Assembly (NCBI GenBank): GCA_002478955.1
Contig: DLKK01000070.1
Location: forward strand, 39,895-79,328
DNA length: 39,434 nt
Direction of reading: 5' to 3'
Source of the DNA: Treponema sp. UBA7590
GTDB lineage: Bacteria > Spirochaetota > Spirochaetia > Treponematales > Treponemataceae
Shown piece after piece: positions 30,921 to 37,384 of the stretch; the stretch's first letter is position 1, and each line of letters starts with the position of its first letter. The notes below the pieces were generated by a model, which made no database searches, was not told where the DNA came from, and saw only the letters and a program-made list of their open reading frames with translations. The position numbers and the translations under genes are program-made.

Positions 30921-30958
30921 CGCCAGAGGTAAAATCCGTAGCATAATATAGCACGGAA

Positions 30959-31007
30959 AAGAACGGACCTTTTGAACAAGTTGTTTAATGGGGTTCGTTC
31001 TTTTTTT
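30959..31007 (+). terminator. Intrinsic terminator after the HU-like gene
   Basis: AAGAACGGACC pairs with GGTTCGTTCTT (one G-U) around a 22-nt loop and runs into seven T. It faces the convergent gene ending at 31077. Confidence 0.8.
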
Positions 31008-31076
31008 ATCATTCTGAATAAAGTTTTACAACTACCATTAAACAGCATTAAGTGCCATCAATTTATGTTATGTTTT

Positions 31077-31649
31077 CTAATCCTCTCCAAACGGAATCTC
31101 AACATAGAAAAAATCGCAAATCTCTGAATCTAATGGAAAATCAAAACCTACTACATAATAATAATTAACAGTATGCTCCCTATAAGACAAATTCGTTCCT
31201 AATGTATTAAAAATGTGGAATTTATGTCTTTTTTGAAGTCTTATATTATTATACTCATGCTGATAGCTGTTCAGCTTTTCAAAAGTCTTTTCAATCAACT
31301 CTAAAGAAGAATTAATGGTTAGATTTGATATAGAATATTCAGGACTGTTCACCCAAATGGTCGAAATATAATCGTCAACGTCAAAATACTTAAAAAGGAT
31401 TCCATCATACTCAATTTGATAATAAGCGCAACTTGCCTGTGGAAAGATTCCCCAAAGATTTATCTTTTTTTTGGGTTCTCCCAGAATGTCTAAAACCTCT
31501 TTAACCGGCATTTTTAAATAGAAAGTATTGCCGTTTTTATCTTTTACTGTAAATTGTTCAGCAGATAAAATAACAGGCTCTTCATTTTGAGAAAAAACAA
31601 ACGTTGAAAAAAACAATGAGATTAATAAAATTACTGATATTTTTTTCAT
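31077..31649 (-). CDS. Secreted protein of unknown function
   Basis: 190 aa with a clear signal peptide (MKKISVILLISLFFSTFVFS, cut before QNEEP). The mature part is about 170 aa, rich in Tyr, Asn and Phe, without a motif I recognise. An opening stretch (LKMPVKEVLDILGEPKKK) resembles the small-lipoprotein pattern in which a conserved LGEP follows a helix. It begins one codon after a TAA that closes the reading frame of the upstream gene (see 31650-31727), so the two are probably translated together. It has no ribosome-binding site of its own. Confidence 0.65.
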   Translation of the reverse strand: MKKISVILLISLFFSTFVFSQNEEPVILSAEQFTVKDKNGNTFYLKMPVKEVLDILGEPKKKINLWGIFPQASCAYYQIEYDGILFKYFDVDDYISTIWVNSPEYSISNLTINSSLELIEKTFEKLNSYQHEYNNIRLQKRHKFHIFNTLGTNLSYREHTVNYYYVVGFDFPLDSEICDFFYVEIPFGED

Positions 31650-31727
31650 TTAATACCCCAAAATTCTAAGTGGATTATCAGCTTCACTTGACGCATAATT
31701 TCCATTTATATCTTTAAGTTCCCGCTA
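31650..31727 (-). other. In-frame 24-codon tail behind the TAG of the upstream gene
   Basis: After the TAG at 31727-31725 the same frame stays open for 24 codons (starting RELKDINGNY, ending NPLRILGY) and closes with a TAA that abuts the ATG at 31649. The tail reads like protein. Either the TAG is a recent nonsense mutation or it marks readthrough. Confidence 0.4.
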
Positions 31728-32663
31728 CTCCAGGACTCTTTTTTGCATTTTTCTTTCAACTCCATTTTCTGAGAAGCGAACTGTACTGAATTTTACAGGC
31801 GGCTTGTCTTTCACAGGAAATATATCTTCCATAAAGACAACTTCTGTACCAAAAATTTTCTTTGTTTCAAATTCAACGCGGGAATATTTTTTTTGAAGCG
31901 AAAAAAATTCAAGACGACCTGCAGGAAAATAATTTTGTGCTGAAAAATAGTCAAATACAGGTGTTTTTTCTTTTGAATTACAGTTTTTAAAAGAATATTT
32001 TATGTTTCTTAACTGTTTTATTTTTGCAGAAGAAAAATTATTCAATTCAACATTTGAAAGAACCTTTAACTTCTCATCAATTTTTAATTTTTTCAGCCTT
32101 GTCGTTCCGTTTCCATAAATTTCCACAGTTTCTGTTGAGCCAAGAATAAAAAATTCATCTTTGTTTACAGCAACAGGATAAAAGCCGTCACCTGCATAAC
32201 CGCAGTCAGAACCATTCCACAAATAAAAAATCTTTTGCCCTGCATTTTCATACGGAAAAACCAGACATTTTCTTCCCCATGAAAAAACACCTTTTTCATC
32301 CTTGTTTATCAGCAAAATATCATCTTCAAAATTCTGATTGTTGATTTTTCGGAAAGCCAAGCAAAAAATCATATCCTCTTTTTTATTTTCCCGGCGAAAT
32401 CCTGAATCTTTTTGCGCCGGAACGGAAAAATTTACAGATGTCTTATAAAAATAATAAACATAAGTGCATTGCAAATCTGCATCCACAATTTTCTTTTCCA
32501 AACGCGAAGAATCATAATCATCCCAAAAATATGACTGAATTTTATGGTCAATCTCTGACTCTGTGTCATAATCAAGATTCAACAAAACTGTTTTTGCAAA
32601 ACAAAAATTTCCGGCGGCAATGAACAATATAAACAAAAAATATTTAATTCGCAGGCTCAGCAT
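31725..32663 (-). CDS. Secreted protein of unknown function, possibly truncated
   Basis: 312 aa with a signal peptide ending NFCFA before KTVLL. The mature protein is rich in Lys, Phe, Tyr and Asn with no family I can name; the pattern of short beta-like segments (CTYVYYFYKTS, DDILLINKDEKG) suggests an all-beta fold. GGAG lies about 9 nt before the ATG. A 24-codon continuation follows the stop in frame. It neighbours a restriction-modification system but nothing ties it to that function. Confidence 0.6.
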   Translation of the reverse strand: MLSLRIKYFLFILFIAAGNFCFAKTVLLNLDYDTESEIDHKIQSYFWDDYDSSRLEKKIVDADLQCTYVYYFYKTSVNFSVPAQKDSGFRRENKKEDMIFCLAFRKINNQNFEDDILLINKDEKGVFSWGRKCLVFPYENAGQKIFYLWNGSDCGYAGDGFYPVAVNKDEFFILGSTETVEIYGNGTTRLKKLKIDEKLKVLSNVELNNFSSAKIKQLRNIKYSFKNCNSKEKTPVFDYFSAQNYFPAGRLEFFSLQKKYSRVEFETKKIFGTEVVFMEDIFPVKDKPPVKFSTVRFSENGVERKMQKRVLE

Positions 32664-32688
32664 AGTCTATAACTCCATCGTGAGCTTT

Positions 32689-33021
32689 TTAGTCACTTAA
32701 TTTATCTACCAACGTAATAATAGCCTGAATTTCTTTTTCTGAAAGTGTCTTTAATTTTTTTATAAAACTACGGTATTTTTGAAAATCTGCAAAATCTTTT
32801 TTTGTATTATCGCTATTATTTTCTTGAATCCCTGTAACTAAATATTCAACAGAGGTATTTAAAACTTTCGCAATTCTTACAGCGGTATCTGCAGATGGAA
32901 TATTATTTTCACGAATTCCTTTGCTTATATTTGAAACATTAAAATCCGCTTTTAGAGCGAGTTCTTTTCTATCTATATTTTTATATTCTAATTCAGAAAC
33001 AACATTCTTCCAAAAGTTCAT
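32689..33021 (-). CDS. Xre-family regulator, probable controller of the R-M system
   Basis: 110 aa. Helix-turn-helix at about 5-65 (ELALKADFNVSNISKGIRENNIPSADTAVRIAKVLNTSVEYLVTG), followed by a Lys-rich helical tail. It diverges from the methyltransferase across a 40-bp gap containing a 12-bp palindrome. Controller (C) proteins of type II systems are small Xre proteins placed like this, though usually 75-90 aa and with the endonuclease gene; here the endonuclease follows the methyltransferase. Confidence 0.7.
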   Translation of the reverse strand: MNFWKNVVSELEYKNIDRKELALKADFNVSNISKGIRENNIPSADTAVRIAKVLNTSVEYLVTGIQENNSDNTKKDFADFQKYRSFIKKLKTLSEKEIQAIITLVDKLSD

Positions 33022-33026
33022 CTTTT

Positions 33027-33046
33027 TATAATTATGAAAATTTTCA
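33027..33046. promoter_or_regulatory. Promoter and operator region between Xre and methyltransferase
   Basis: TATAAT (33027-33032) on the + strand and a perfect 12-bp palindrome TGAAAATTTTCA (33035-33046), both within 40 bp between divergent start codons. The palindrome lies between the two genes, where a bound Xre protein could control both. Confidence 0.5.
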
Positions 33047-33061
33047 ACTAAAGCATTTAAT

Positions 33062-34234
33062 ATGTGGAAATTTCAAAAATTATCTTATAAAATGGAAATA
33101 TCAAATTTTATGCAAAACTGTGAAAATATTCAAATAGAAGAAAATAAAGATTTTTTAACAACTCAAATAATTACTTATCTTGGAAATAAAAGAAGACTAA
33201 TCGGAAAAATTGAAAAAGAAATTGAATTAATTTCTATGAAACTAGACAAAGAAAAACTTGTTTGTGCAGATTTGTTTTCTGGGTCTGGAATTGTTGCAAG
33301 AATGTTAAAGAAATACTCATCGAAATTGATTGTAAACGATTTAGAAAATTATTCTTCTGTGATAAATAGCTGTTATTTAATTAATAAGAAAGATTTTCCT
33401 AAAGCAGAATGTGAATATCTTCGTAAAAAAATAGAAGAATCTTGCCAGCTAGAGAAATTTCAAGGCATAATTTCTATGAATTATGCTCCACAAGATGATA
33501 ATAATATAAAAAAAGGTGAAAGAGTTTTTTATACACATGAAAATGCGGTTTTAATTGATACATATAGAACTCTTGTTGATAAAATTGTGCTTGATGAAAA
33601 ATTAAAAAAATTCTTTTTAGCACCATTAATAACAGAGGCCTCAATTCATGTTAATACAAGCGGAGTTTTCAAAGGATTTTATAAAGATAAGAACACAGGA
33701 ATCGGTTGTTTTGGGGCGACAGGCAAAAACGCTCTTACAAGAATTTTCGGAAAAATAGAATTAAAAGAGCCTGTGTTCAGCAACTTTGAGTCAGAGTTAG
33801 AAATTTACCAAAAAGATACTGTTCTACTTTCAAAAGAATTAAAAAACTTGGATGTTGCGTATCTTGACCCTCCTTACAACCAGCATCCCTATGGCTCAAA
33901 TTATTTTATGTTAAATTTGATTCTAAAAAATAAACTTGATGTAGAAATCAGCAAAATAAGTGGAATTACGCAAGATTGGAATCGTTCTGCATTTAATAAA
34001 CCTTATTCAGCATTGAAATCGATGGAAGAAATTGTTTCAAATTTAGATTCAAAATTCATTGTGATTTCATATAACTCCGAAGGCTTTATAAGTTTTAATG
34101 AAATGTCTGAAATGCTCAAAAAATATGGAAAATTAAAAACTGTTGAAATAACCTACAATACATTTAGAGGCAGCAGAAATCTAAGAAGCAGAGATATTCA
34201 CGTTTCTGAATATTTGTTTGTTTTGGAAAAATAA
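33062..34234 (+). CDS. DNA adenine-N6 methyltransferase of the R-M system (D12-like)
   Basis: 390 aa. N-terminal YLGNKRRLIGKI as in D12-class adenine methylases, AdoMet motif DLFSGSGIVAR (about residue 71) and catalytic DPPYNQHPYGSNYF (about 273). It should protect host DNA against the endonuclease 16 bp downstream. Start is uncertain: the ATG at 33062 or the one at 33092; no Shine-Dalgarno precedes either. Its class differs from the methylase of EcoRI, so methylase and endonuclease appear to come from separate lineages. The segment is AT-rich compared with core genes. Confidence 0.87.
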   Translation: MWKFQKLSYKMEISNFMQNCENIQIEENKDFLTTQIITYLGNKRRLIGKIEKEIELISMKLDKEKLVCADLFSGSGIVARMLKKYSSKLIVNDLENYSSVINSCYLINKKDFPKAECEYLRKKIEESCQLEKFQGIISMNYAPQDDNNIKKGERVFYTHENAVLIDTYRTLVDKIVLDEKLKKFFLAPLITEASIHVNTSGVFKGFYKDKNTGIGCFGATGKNALTRIFGKIELKEPVFSNFESELEIYQKDTVLLSKELKNLDVAYLDPPYNQHPYGSNYFMLNLILKNKLDVEISKISGITQDWNRSAFNKPYSALKSMEEIVSNLDSKFIVISYNSEGFISFNEMSEMLKKYGKLKTVEITYNTFRGSRNLRSRDIHVSEYLFVLEK

Positions 34235-34249
34235 TCACAGGAGTTTGAT

Positions 34250-34969
34250 ATGACACAGCATGACAGTTTGAGGAAAAGGTCAGAACAGCATAAACCTAAA
34301 AATGAAAAATCAAAACACGATGACAAAGATGTTTATAAATCAATGGCGATGGTCATGGATTATTTAAGAAATAAAAAAGAGTTTGCTTCTTATTTTGCTT
34401 CAGATTGCGATTTGGAATTTTCTCATCAAATAGAAGTAAAATATATGATAGATTTTATAAAACGCAAAGGTGTCAGAAAAGAATTTAATTATGAGTTCGC
34501 AGACAGAACAATTATTCCAGATGGAGGAATTCTTTACCTTGTTAAAAATAAAGAAAAATTTCCTCTTGTAATTGCAGAAATAAAGCGGCAAGGAACAAAC
34601 AAAGAAAGATTAAAAGAAGGAAAATCGAAACAGGCAACAGGAAATGCAATTGAAAGATTAGGAAAAAAATTAATCGGAATCAGAACAATGATGAATTACG
34701 AGGAAATCACTCCTTTTGTTTGTTTTGGCTGGGGTTGCGATTTTGCATTAGAAACAGAAGAAACGGGAACTGTTCGTTCTAAAGTTGTTATGATGAACGA
34801 ATTTTACAATCTGAATCAAATATATGTTTACAAAAAAGAAGGAAATGCGAATGTAAACTCGTTTGCGCCGGTTTCAATGTATTTTAGAGAAGCCCCTTGG
34901 TCTGTTGCCGAAATGTTTGACATAATGAAAGAGATAGCGGAAACTTCGATTAGATATTATTTGTATTGA
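34250..34969 (+). CDS. Type II restriction endonuclease, EcoRI family
   Basis: 239 aa (EcoRI is 277). By recall of EcoRI, the alignment is clear around the catalytic centre: PDGGILYLVKNKEKFPLVIAE then IKRQG corresponds to PDGG...AEAKHQG, giving catalytic Asp, Glu and Lys; and ATGNAIERLGKK matches AAGNAIERSHKN, the recognition helix whose Asn, Ala and Arg read the AATT centre. The C-terminus (MFDIMKEIAETSIR) also matches EcoRI. Target is therefore likely NAATTN, possibly GAATTC. Ribosome-binding site AGGAG, 6 nt from the ATG. It is co-transcribed with the methyltransferase. Confidence 0.86.
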   Translation: MTQHDSLRKRSEQHKPKNEKSKHDDKDVYKSMAMVMDYLRNKKEFASYFASDCDLEFSHQIEVKYMIDFIKRKGVRKEFNYEFADRTIIPDGGILYLVKNKEKFPLVIAEIKRQGTNKERLKEGKSKQATGNAIERLGKKLIGIRTMMNYEEITPFVCFGWGCDFALETEETGTVRSKVVMMNEFYNLNQIYVYKKEGNANVNSFAPVSMYFREAPWSVAEMFDIMKEIAETSIRYYLY

Positions 34970-35162
34970 AAATCTAATCATTGTAGAATGGATTATTGGG
35001 ATGAACAGGATTAAAAGTATAAAATTATTGGTAATACAAGTTATCTCTTTATTATAATAAATTAGCTATAAATAAATTTGGTAGCATATAAATTTTATAT
35101 TAAATTCAATTTCTGAAGGCTTGTTTTTACGACAGACAATTGAGATTGGTAAAGTTGTAAAA

Positions 35163-35462
35163 TTACATTCCAAACAGATCCGCGTGGCTACCGGTGTCAA
35201 CAAGCTCAAGAATCAGAATGTCGTTGAAAATCCTGTAAATCAAAAGCAAATCTGGCAGAATATGGCACTCGCGGTTGCCTTTTAGATTTCCTGTAAGTTC
35301 GTGGTCGCGGAGTCGTTCGGGAAGTTTTTCGCCTTTTGCAAGAATTTCGATTGCGTCTTTCAACTTTTCAGAATCTTTCACACTGCGTTTCTTGATGAGT
35401 TTTGCGTGTTTTTTGAATCGCTTTGTGGCTCGCGTTTTATATTTGTAAAAATTTTCGCTCAT
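35163..35462 (-). CDS. YafQ-family mRNA interferase toxin (RelE superfamily)
   Basis: 99 aa. Ribosome-dependent endoribonuclease toxin. The catalytic set known from E. coli YafQ is present: His in RDHELTG, His and Asp in CHILPDLL, and a C-terminal His in GSHADLFGM. LLIYRIFNDILILELVDTG is the typical core strand. It overlaps the antitoxin gene by 4 bp (ATGA), the usual coupling for this class. The 193 bp between it and the endonuclease gene are AT-rich with nothing I can name. Confidence 0.9.
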   Translation of the reverse strand: MSENFYKYKTRATKRFKKHAKLIKKRSVKDSEKLKDAIEILAKGEKLPERLRDHELTGNLKGNRECHILPDLLLIYRIFNDILILELVDTGSHADLFGM

Positions 35463-35731
35463 AAGCCGATTTCATCCCAAAGTTCCTGAGGCGTTTCGTA
35501 CGTTTTCGCATTCGGATTGTTCATAAGCTGGTCGGCTTCTTCGGAGGCAAGTTCAATTTCGCTCTTGCGTCTAATCCGCTGCGGCTTAAACGGCAGTCCG
35601 TTTTCCCTGACTGACTGCCGCAAGAACATATTGATTGCGCTAGAAAGCGAAAGCCCCAGATCGTTGTAAAGCTCTGTCGCCTGTTCCTTTAGATTTTTAT
35701 CAACTCTTATGTTCATTGCTACTGTGTTCAT
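35459..35731 (-). CDS. DinJ/RelB-family antitoxin
   Basis: 90 aa. The N-terminal ribbon-helix-helix (MNIRVDKNLKEQATELYNDLGLSLSSAINMFLRQSV) is characteristic of DinJ/RelB. The acidic C-terminus (ASEEADQLMNNPNAKTYETPQELWDEIG) should wrap the toxin. It precedes the toxin in the usual order and is expected to repress its own promoter, which overlaps the start codon. Confidence 0.92.
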   Translation of the reverse strand: MNTVAMNIRVDKNLKEQATELYNDLGLSLSSAINMFLRQSVRENGLPFKPQRIRRKSEIELASEEADQLMNNPNAKTYETPQELWDEIGL

Positions 35732-35737
35732 ATTTAC

Positions 35738-35766
35738 AATATATGTTAAAAAGTTGCATTTGTAAA
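35738..35766 (-). promoter_or_regulatory. Promoter of the DinJ-YafQ operon, leaderless
   Basis: TTTACA (35761-35766), 17-bp spacer, TATATT (35738-35743) on the minus strand; the antitoxin ATG (35731) follows after 6 nt. No Shine-Dalgarno. The ACATATATTGT segment across the -10 is partly palindromic and may be the autoregulatory site. Confidence 0.6.
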
Positions 35767-35908
35767 GAAAATGGTTGGAAATTTGTGTTTTTTGTATTCT
35801 TTTTTGCCAAGAATCTCTGTAAATATTATGGATAAAGAAATAGGTGTTTTAATAGGATATTTGTTCTGCTTGGGAATTTCAGAAATTTCTATATTTGACA
35901 AATCATGA

Positions 35909-35978
35909 TTTAAGGTTTATACAAACCTTAAAAACGGCTGAGTCAAGGTCTTGAGTGTAAGCGTGCCTTGACCAGCCG
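35909..35978 (-). terminator. purH terminator and adjacent hairpin
   Basis: On the minus strand the first stem after purH is 35935-35978: CGGCT-G-GTCAAGG paired with CCTTGAC-TC-AGCCG, followed by TTTTT. A second perfect 10-bp hairpin (TTTAAGGTTT/AAACCTTAAA, 4-nt loop) lies at 35909-35932. TTTGTCAAA occurs twice nearby (35982-35990 and 35997-36005), with an inverted relative at 35894-35903. The rest of the 297-bp gap has nothing recognisable. Confidence 0.65.
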
Positions 35979-36028
35979 GTATTTGTCAAATCACGGTTTG
36001 TCAAAATGTAATTCGGCCTGTTTTCAAA

Positions 36029-37204
36029 TTAATGATGGAACAGTCTGATTCCTGTGAACGCCATTGCCATTCCGTATGCGTCTGCGGTCTGGATTACCTG
36101 GTCGTCGCGGACTGAGCCGCCTGGCTGGGCAACTACTGTTACGCCGGATTTGCGTGCGCGCTCAATGTTGTCTCCGAACGGGAAGAATGCATCCGAGCCG
36201 ATTGCTACATCTGTGTTTTTGTCGAGCCATGCGCGTTTTTCTTCGCGTGTGAAAACAGCAGGTTTTGTCTTGAAGAATTTCTGCCATTTTCCTTCTGCAA
36301 GAACGTCTTCGTATTCTTCGCCGATGTATACGTCGATTGTATTGTCGCGGTCTGCGCGTTTGATTCCGTCAACAAATTCTAGTCCAAGAACCTGCGGGCT
36401 TTGGCGTAACCACCAGTTGTCCGCTTTTTGTCCTGCAAGGCGAGTGCAGTGAACGCGGCTCTGCTGGCCGGCTCCGATTCCGATTGCCTGACCGTCTTTT
36501 ACGTAGCAGACTGAATTTGACTGTGTGTACTTTAGGATTATCAGCGAAATAACAAGATTCATTTTGTCTTCTTCGCTCATCTTCTTGTTTTTTGTAACGA
36601 TATTTGAAAGGCAGCTTTCGTCGATTTTAAGGAAGTTGTGTCCCTGTTCAAAAGTAACGCCAAAAACCTGCTTTTTTTCAAGTGCGGCTGGAACGTAGTT
36701 TGCGTCAATCTGGATTACGCAGTAGTTTCCGTTTTTCTTTGCCTTAAGGATTTCCAGTGCTTTTTCTGAATATCCTGGTGCGATTATTCCGTCTGAAACT
36801 TCTTTCTTTATAAGAAGGGCTGTCGCCTCGTCACATTCGTCTGAAAGAGAAATAAAATCGCCGAAGCTGGACATTCTGTCCGCCCCGCGGGCACGAGCAT
36901 AGGCCGAAGCCGAAGGAGAAAGCTCAACGCCATCTGTAAAATAAATTTTCTTCAAAGTGTCTGAAAGTGGTTTTCCGACTGCGGCACCGGCAGGGGAAAC
37001 GTGCTTGAATGATGTTGCGGCAGGAAGTCCTGTTGCTTCCTTTAATTCTTTTACAAGCTGCCAGCCGTTCAATGCGTCCAGCAAATTGATATATCCAGGT
37101 TTTCCGTTTAAAACTGTGATTGGCAAATCAGTTCCGTCTTCCATAAAAACCCTTGCCGGCTTCTGGTTCGGGTTGCATCCGTATTTTAATTGTAGTTCGT
37201 TCAT
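36029..37204 (-). CDS. purH: AICAR transformylase, stand-alone (PurH without cyclohydrolase domain)
   Basis: 391 aa. Transfers a formyl group from 10-formyl-THF to AICAR in purine synthesis. It aligns only with the C-terminal half of classical PurH: LKYGCNPNQKPA at the start, the catalytic Lys-His in SFKHVSPAGAAVG, SDAFFPFGDNIERA, and VVAQPGGSVRDDQVI. The MGS-fold IMP cyclohydrolase domain is absent, so another gene must close the ring. The start codon follows a promoter by 6 nt with no Shine-Dalgarno. Full length for the single-domain class. Confidence 0.9.
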   Translation of the reverse strand: MNELQLKYGCNPNQKPARVFMEDGTDLPITVLNGKPGYINLLDALNGWQLVKELKEATGLPAATSFKHVSPAGAAVGKPLSDTLKKIYFTDGVELSPSASAYARARGADRMSSFGDFISLSDECDEATALLIKKEVSDGIIAPGYSEKALEILKAKKNGNYCVIQIDANYVPAALEKKQVFGVTFEQGHNFLKIDESCLSNIVTKNKKMSEEDKMNLVISLIILKYTQSNSVCYVKDGQAIGIGAGQQSRVHCTRLAGQKADNWWLRQSPQVLGLEFVDGIKRADRDNTIDVYIGEEYEDVLAEGKWQKFFKTKPAVFTREEKRAWLDKNTDVAIGSDAFFPFGDNIERARKSGVTVVAQPGGSVRDDQVIQTADAYGMAMAFTGIRLFHH

Positions 37205-37210
37205 AAGTTT

Positions 37211-37239
37211 AGAATACTTTAATATAGAAAGAATGTCGA
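37211..37239 (-). promoter_or_regulatory. purH promoter, leaderless
   Basis: TCGACA (37234-37239), 17 bp, TATTCT (37211-37216) on the minus strand, 6 nt before the ATG. The -35 lies inside AATCTCGACATTC, the core shared with the repeats at 3-39 and 26777-26814. Confidence 0.65.
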
Positions 37240-37349
37240 GATTTTTATATCCGATGTGGAAAATAGCTAAAAATCTTCGCAGAGTATAAATCCACCTGCG
37301 CTTTTATTGGTCTTGAAATTACAAAGAAATTTGAAAATCTCAGTTTTTC

Positions 37350-37378
37350 TTGCTTTCAGAGATACTGTGTGTTATTCT
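37350..37378 (+). promoter_or_regulatory. Promoter of the SUMF1-domain gene, leaderless
   Basis: TTGCTT (37350-37355), 17 bp, TATTCT (37373-37378), then 6 nt to the ATG at 37385. It decides that start over a longer in-frame opening that begins at 37307 upstream of the promoter. Confidence 0.6.
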
Positions 37379-37384
37379 CAAAAT

